64,000 nt of DNA from Candidatus Zixiibacteriota bacterium (lineage in GTDB: Bacteria > Zixibacteria > MSB-5A5 > GN15 > JAAZOE01): NCBI GenBank assembly GCA_030668485.1, contig DAOUTW010000011.1, positions 1 through 64,000 of the forward strand, read 5' to 3'. This document shows positions 59,034 to 64,000 of this stretch, piece after piece. Below the pieces are notes generated by a model. That model did no database searches, had not been told where the DNA came from, and saw nothing but the letters and a program-made list of their open reading frames with translations. Within the stretch, counting starts at the first letter, position 1; each line of letters opens with the position of its first letter. Position numbers and translations under genes: made by a program.

Positions 59034-60161
59034 TTGATAGATCCACGCAACGATAAACTGGCCGACCTGCTTGTAAACTATTCATGCGCCGTCAAAAAAG
59101 GCGACCTGGTTTACCTCGCCATCAAGGGCCGCGACGCCCTGGAATTGGGCAAAACTCTCATCCGCAAAGTAACCGAGGCTGGCGGCGTACCGTTCTGGTA
59201 TTATAACGACGATGCCATGATCAGGCAGTTTCTCCTGAACTGCTCCGAAGATCAGATCAGGAAATTTGCCGGCTTCCACCTCGGCATGACCAAAAAAACC
59301 GATTGCTACATCAGCATCGCCGGATCCAACAACGCCTTCGACTTAACTGACATCCCGGTCGAAAAAATGAAGGCCTTCAAAAAAATCTATGGCACGCCGG
59401 TGATCATGAATCAGATCATCAAAAAGGCCCGCTGGGTCGCGATGCGCTTCCCCAACGACTCTATGGCTCAATTGGCACAAAAGCCGCAGGAAATCTTCGA
59501 GAAATTCTATTATGATGTCTGTTGTATCGATTACCGCAAAATGTCAAAAGCGATGGATCCTCTTGTCAAGTTGATGAAGAAAGCCGACCGGGTCCATATC
59601 AAGGGCCGCGGCACCGACCTCACCTTTTCAATCAAGGGCATAAACCCGGTCAAATGCGACGGCCACCGCAATATCCCCGATGGCGAGGTCTTCACTGCCC
59701 CCGTCAAGACGTCAATCAACGGCGTGATCACTTATAACACCCCGTCTCTCTACGAAGGTGACGTCTACGAAAATATCCGTTTCGAATTCAAAAACGGAAA
59801 AATCATCAAGGCTACCTGCTCCACCAACGAAAAGAAACTGAACAAAATCCTCGACTCCGATCCCGGTGCCCGCTATGTCGGCGAATTCGCCTTCGGACTC
59901 AACCCGATGATCAAAGAACCGATGAAAGATACCCTCTTCGACGAAAAAATTGACGGCTCCTTCCACCTCACCCCCGGACGATGCTACGACGACGCTCCCA
60001 ACGGCAACAAATCCGTCATCCACTGGGACCTGGTCAATATCCAACGCAACGATTACGGCGGCGGTGAAATCTGGTTCGACAAGCGCCTCATCCGCAAAAA
60101 CGGTCAGTTTGTCATTCCGGAACTGAAAGGTAAATTCACCAAAAAAGCTCTGGGAGGATGA
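59034..60161 (+). CDS. M29-family aminopeptidase (AmpS-like)
   Basis: LLVNYSCAVKKGDLVYLAIKG; KADRVHIKGRGTDLTFSIKG; HRNIPDGEVFTAPVKTSINGVITYNTP; VGEFAFGLNPMI. Confidence 0.88.
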   Translation: MIDPRNDKLADLLVNYSCAVKKGDLVYLAIKGRDALELGKTLIRKVTEAGGVPFWYYNDDAMIRQFLLNCSEDQIRKFAGFHLGMTKKTDCYISIAGSNNAFDLTDIPVEKMKAFKKIYGTPVIMNQIIKKARWVAMRFPNDSMAQLAQKPQEIFEKFYYDVCCIDYRKMSKAMDPLVKLMKKADRVHIKGRGTDLTFSIKGINPVKCDGHRNIPDGEVFTAPVKTSINGVITYNTPSLYEGDVYENIRFEFKNGKIIKATCSTNEKKLNKILDSDPGARYVGEFAFGLNPMIKEPMKDTLFDEKIDGSFHLTPGRCYDDAPNGNKSVIHWDLVNIQRNDYGGGEIWFDKRLIRKNGQFVIPELKGKFTKKALGG

Positions 60162-60204
60162 TCTGAAGATAGCGCTTTTAATATAAATTCATTTTATGAT
60201 AACG

Positions 60205-60234
60205 ACGGCCGATTTTTTGATCGGCCGTTTTTTT
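60205..60234 (+). terminator. Rho-independent terminator after the M29 peptidase gene
   Basis: acggccgat-tttttg-atcggccgt followed by a T-run. Confidence 0.8.
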
Positions 60235-61627
60235 ATAAATCCAACTCGAAACTCTCGCCGAATTCAGGAACAATCGTTTCCCATCCGAACTTAGACCGAA
60301 TCTTTTCCGCCAGCGACGCCGACGCCTCCGGTTCGCCATGAACCAGGAAAGTTTTCTCCGGCGGCCGATTGAATCCCATCAGCCAGGCCAGGATTTCATT
60401 GTAATCGGCATGCCCCGAAAACCCCAGAATGGTTTCCACTTTTGCCTTTACCGGAATTTCCTTCCCGTGGATTTTGACTTTCTCAGCCCCTTCCAAAATC
60501 GCCCTTCCCCTTGTCCCATACGCCTGGTACCCGATCAGCAGAATTGTGTTCCTGGGGTCGGAAAGGCGTTTTACCAGATGATGCAAAATCCGCCCGGCCG
60601 TCGCCATTCCGCTGGATGAAATAATTATCGCCGGGGTTTTGACTTCATTGATCGCCTTGGACTCATTACGGTCTTTGCATACTTGAAGCTGCTTCGGCCT
60701 GAAAATCTTTTTGCCTCTCAGGGTTTCCAATCGGCTTTCCATATCCATCTCAGGAATACGCTTTTCAAACACCTCGGTGGCCCTGATTCCCATCGGAGAA
60801 TCGATATAAATCGGCAGAGTTGGGATTTTCCCCTCATCTTCCAATTCCCGCAAAACATACAATAACGTCTGCGTCCGACCGATAGAAAAGGCCGGCATTA
60901 CTATCACTCCACCCCGGTCAACGCATTCGTTGATAATTCGGACCAGCCCCTCGGTCGGCGGACCTTCGTCATGCAATCGATTTCCATAAGTCGATTCCAG
61001 GACGAGGTAATTGACATTGAAAGCCTGCTCCGGATCGCGCAGTATCGGCAAATTGGAACGCCCCAGGTCGCCGCTGAACAGTATCTTCCGTCCCTTGTCG
61101 CTTCGACTGGTCTTGATATCGATAAATGATGATCCCAGGATATGCCCCGAATCTCTGAATTTTACGCGGATATCATCGTCAATCCTGAAACGCTCGCCAA
61201 AATGAACCGGCGAAAAAAGTGACAGGGCCCGTTCGGCATCCTCCATCGTATACAACGGCCGCGCCGGCTTATGTTTGGAAAACCCCTTTTTATTCGCCCA
61301 GTTAGCGTCTTCTTCCTGTATATGGGCGCTGTCTTTGAGCATAATATCGCACAAGTCTCCGGTCGCGTGAGTACAATGTACCTTCCCGGCAAAACCGTTT
61401 TTGCATAATCGCGGCAGGTATCCGGTGTGGTCGATATGAGCATGAGTCAGCAGCACCCGATCAATCGTCGACGGTGTCACCGGAAATAGCTCCCAGTTTT
61501 TGAGTCGGTTCTTTTTGGGTCCCTGAAACAGGCCGCAGTCGACCAGCAGCTTTTTATCGTTTATGTCAAGCAGATGTCTCGATCCGGTTACCGTACCGGT
61601 CGCACCATAGAATGAAATCTTGGCCAT
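60233..61627 (-). CDS. MBL-fold/beta-CASP RNA-processing exonuclease-like protein
   Basis: TGSRHLLDINDKKLLVDCGLFQG, LTHAHIDHTGYLPRL, DSGHILGSSFIDI, FSGDLGRSNLPIL, FSGHADYNEILAW. Confidence 0.93.
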   Translation of the reverse strand: MAKISFYGATGTVTGSRHLLDINDKKLLVDCGLFQGPKKNRLKNWELFPVTPSTIDRVLLTHAHIDHTGYLPRLCKNGFAGKVHCTHATGDLCDIMLKDSAHIQEEDANWANKKGFSKHKPARPLYTMEDAERALSLFSPVHFGERFRIDDDIRVKFRDSGHILGSSFIDIKTSRSDKGRKILFSGDLGRSNLPILRDPEQAFNVNYLVLESTYGNRLHDEGPPTEGLVRIINECVDRGGVIVMPAFSIGRTQTLLYVLRELEDEGKIPTLPIYIDSPMGIRATEVFEKRIPEMDMESRLETLRGKKIFRPKQLQVCKDRNESKAINEVKTPAIIISSSGMATAGRILHHLVKRLSDPRNTILLIGYQAYGTRGRAILEGAEKVKIHGKEIPVKAKVETILGFSGHADYNEILAWLMGFNRPPEKTFLVHGEPEASASLAEKIRSKFGWETIVPEFGESFELDL

Positions 61628-61707
61628 ATCATCCTCTCAGACGGGTTAAATACCGGATTAACCTACGAAATAATCGCCCCCGATACAACAACAACTATCC
61701 CGTTAAA

Positions 61708-61808
61708 GGGCTTGTTGATAAACCTCTCAAAATTGGGTGCCGCACCGCTTGCGGTGCGAATTCTTGCTCAGTGATCGCCACGCTTCATAGGGGCCATACC
61801 TCAAATAT
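61708..61808. repeat. ~100-bp direct repeat, copy 1
   Basis: gggcttgttgataaacctctcaaaattgggtgccgcaccgcttgcggtgcgaattcttgctcagtgatcgccacgcttcatagggg... nearly identical to copy 2; internal palindrome cgcaccgc-tt-gcggtgcg. Confidence 0.92.
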
Positions 61809-61983
61809 TTAGTATCGTAGGGCAGGATCCGTGTGATCCTGCCTCTTGGGTCGACCAACGGTCGGCCCATTTCTGCCGCGGCGTCTGGAACCCTTTCCTG
61901 ACGCCATACCGTCGTTTCGCAAGGTCCTTCCCGCTCGGGTCCGCCATCGGCGGATGACCCTGCGGCGGGTGCCCCGCCCCTTG

Positions 61984-62083
61984 GGGCTTGTTGATAAACC
62001 TCTCAAAATTGGGTGCCGCACCGCTTGCGGTGCGAATTCTTGCTCAGTGATCGCCACGCTTCATAGGGTCATATCTCAAATAT
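61984..62083. repeat. ~100-bp direct repeat, copy 2
   Basis: Same sequence as 61708-61808 with one 1-bp indel and a few substitutions near the 3' end; internal palindrome at 62017-62034. Confidence 0.92.
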
Positions 62084-62136
62084 CTAAAGGAGTCTTCCAT
62101 CAATAACTTCTAACCGACTTTTTCAACCAGCCCGTT

Positions 62137-62170
62137 AAAAAGGCCGGGCACTGATTAACAATGCCCGGCC
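62137..62170 (-). terminator. Rho-independent terminator for the multiheme cytochrome gene
   Basis: On the minus strand ggccgggca...tgcccggcc followed by TTTTT. Confidence 0.75.
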
Positions 62171-62200
62171 AGGAGAGAATGTGTACGTGCCTAGAGTATA

Positions 62201-63364
62201 CTAATGAGATTTAGCCTTCATCAAAAACGTCCCGGGAGGTGTCTCTTTATGATTTATGTCATCATCATGGCAATTGTCGCAGGTAGGAGTTTTTTCATAA
62301 TGCAGTTCCATATGGCAGTCAATGCAATCGGCTTCAATATGGATTTCATCCAGTCGCAATCCGGTTACGGAATGCTCGAAATTGGATTGATCCCACCCCG
62401 CATGGCATGAGGAACAACTATTATCCAGACGTGATATCTTTTTCCCGGTCGGATGGCAGGCGCGGCAATCGAGATTTTCATGAAACTGATTCAGTTCCCA
62501 GCCTGTCATGGAATGCGAGAACGGCGGCCGCTCCCGGGAGTCGTGGCATTTATCACAATTGTCGTTGTCATGGCAGTTGTTACAAGTGGCATGGATTTCC
62601 TCGGGTGATTTGGCTATCACCGACGGACTGCCTTCCGGAGACGACTTGGCCAGATCATGACAGTAGCTGCAGTTCTCGTCCTGATGGCAATTGGCGCATT
62701 TCAGGCCGTAAAGTTCGACATGCTGTTTATGATAAAACGTAACGACATTACCCTCATCGCAGGATATATGATACACTTTCTTGACCGGCTCGGTGATAAT
62801 GGGATGCGATATCCCCAGAATATCGGTCGAATCATACGAGTCCGTACTCAGCGACCCATTGGCCGGGAGGTGACAGATGACACATTTGGTGTCATGGCTC
62901 CATTCCCGGTGGCAGGAAATGCATTGGCGATGATAGGCTCCCTTCAGGGCCGGCTGCCGCAAGCTGTTCGGATTGGCCTCGCCGCCGTGACATTCCCGAC
63001 AGGCGGGTATGCGACCCGGAGGACTGTAATGATGACAGGTTGCGCATTTCAGACCCATCTCGGCCATATCGGCATGAATCTTATGATCAAAGCGCACCGC
63101 CTGATACTCATCGGCGATATAGTCAAGAAATATCGTTCCCGGCGCCTCCGACAAATTATGATCGGCGGTCACATGAGTCATGGAAAAACTAGGGCAGGAT
63201 TTCAAGCATCTGTCCTGAGCCGTTGGCGTTTCGCAGGAGTGACATTCGGCGCAGTTCAAATCCGTGTCGCCGGGATTGAAGGCCACGGCGAAGCCGTATA
63301 ACAGAATTGATATCAGAAACAGGATACCCGCCACGGTTGTCGATTGTAGTAATCTGCATCTCAT
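62201..63364 (-). CDS. Secreted multiheme cytochrome c (13 CxxCH by eye)
   Basis: N-terminal signal/anchor; CAECH, CATCH, CRECH, CISCH, CVICH, CANCH, CSYCH, CNNCH, CDKCH, CRACH, CSSCH, CIDCH, CDNCH. Confidence 0.92.
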   Translation of the reverse strand: MRCRLLQSTTVAGILFLISILLYGFAVAFNPGDTDLNCAECHSCETPTAQDRCLKSCPSFSMTHVTADHNLSEAPGTIFLDYIADEYQAVRFDHKIHADMAEMGLKCATCHHYSPPGRIPACRECHGGEANPNSLRQPALKGAYHRQCISCHREWSHDTKCVICHLPANGSLSTDSYDSTDILGISHPIITEPVKKVYHISCDEGNVVTFYHKQHVELYGLKCANCHQDENCSYCHDLAKSSPEGSPSVIAKSPEEIHATCNNCHDNDNCDKCHDSRERPPFSHSMTGWELNQFHENLDCRACHPTGKKISRLDNSCSSCHAGWDQSNFEHSVTGLRLDEIHIEADCIDCHMELHYEKTPTCDNCHDDDINHKETPPGTFLMKAKSH

Positions 63365-63371
63365 TATGGCT

Positions 63372-64000
63372 TCACTCCTGATAATTTACTTTCAGTTGAG
63401 GTTCTCCGTTGTCGACCTCGGGCTTTTCGACCGGCATCGAAATTACCGGAAAAACTATCACCATCGCGCGGTAAACCAAAATCAGCGCCGCGATCAGCCC
63501 GGCCGTGAGCAGGATTTCATAAACGGACGGAAAATAAGTCTTTTCGGAATACAGGGGCTGGTAGGCCACCAGGAAAACGTTGATCCGGTTGAGCAGCACT
63601 CCGAAAATCACCATCGATGCGGCCGTGAACAATCCGCCGACGGATTTGCGGTATTTGCTCCCCGCCAACATAATCATCGGTACGATCACACCGACCCCGA
63701 TTTCAATCATGAACATGATCGACTGAAAGGAAAACTCGGTCAGGTACGGCCAGGCATCGCGCAGGGTTAGATCGCCGAGCTTGATAAACAGGTAAACACC
63801 GAGCAAAACCGGCGTGTAACGGGCGATAGACGACAGAAGACGTGTCTCCGGTTTTAACTTGAAGGACCGCGAGGACAGAATCGACTCGAAGATCACCATT
63901 GGAAACCCCACTGCTACCGCTGAGAGCAAAAACATCAACGGCGATATGGGAGAATACCACAACGGATGCATCTTGGTCGGAGCAATCACCATCAGAGTCC
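63372..64000 (-). CDS. NrfD/HybB-type membrane subunit, N-terminus truncated by window end
   Basis: Multiple TM helices, TKMHPLWYSPISPLMFLLSAVAVGFPMVIFES..FGVLLNRINVFLVAY; frame appears open to the window end. Confidence 0.75.
   Translation of the reverse strand, partial: TLMVIAPTKMHPLWYSPISPLMFLLSAVAVGFPMVIFESILSSRSFKLKPETRLLSSIARYTPVLLGVYLFIKLGDLTLRDAWPYLTEFSFQSIMFMIEIGVGVIVPMIMLAGSKYRKSVGGLFTAASMVIFGVLLNRINVFLVAYQPLYSEKTYFPSVYEILLTAGLIAALILVYRAMVIVFPVISMPVEKPEVDNGEPQLKVNYQE

Noticed and set aside
61809-62057. 82-aa minus-strand ORF MAITEQEFAPQAVRHPILRGLSTSP...
   Set aside because: Lies inside the hairpin-rich duplicated repeat; composition suggests a spurious repeat-derived ORF.
62657-63301. 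214-aa + strand ORF
   Set aside because: Antisense to the 13-heme cytochrome; no family features.

Overview
This 64-kb window looks like a chromosomal segment from an uncultured FCB-type bacterium. The dockerin style (GDANGDGxVNVGDAVYLINYVFKGGPAP) and the C-terminal 'NYPNPFNPxTxIxY...LGQxVxxL...GxYxYRL...KMMLLK' sorting domains suggest candidate phylum Zixibacteria or a relative; this is inferred from memory and I could not search. The most notable block is a minus-strand gene string qmoA-qmoB-qmoC-dsrJ-dsrO-dsrP followed by a sensor kinase and response regulator (27.2-36.5 kb). It joins the Qmo complex to the periplasmic/membrane half of DsrMKJOP with no visible dsrMK. Other notable signals: (i) an isoprenoid-synthase-like gene next to a short leader-like peptide gene with a Pro-rich, Trp-containing tail, an arrangement reminiscent of ComQ/ComX or a RiPP, directly downstream of a Ser/Thr kinase (37.4-41.2 kb); (ii) two neighbouring secreted-protein genes, each with one in-frame stop (TAG at 55018, TGA at 55981), where the same reading frame continues to a full, family-consistent C-terminus; (iii) a C11 tract inside the first of these; (iv) orphan dockerin and secreted-protein remnants; (v) a 100-bp direct repeat with hairpins; (vi) a second NrfD-type membrane protein plus a 13-heme cytochrome at the right edge. 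The remainder is signalling genes (2 STPKs, an FHA-sigma54 activator, 2 histidine kinases, several receivers, HDOD, HD-GYP, CBS), an ABC-2-type export operon, secreted dockerin enzymes and housekeeping enzymes. I saw no rRNA, tRNA or CRISPR array.
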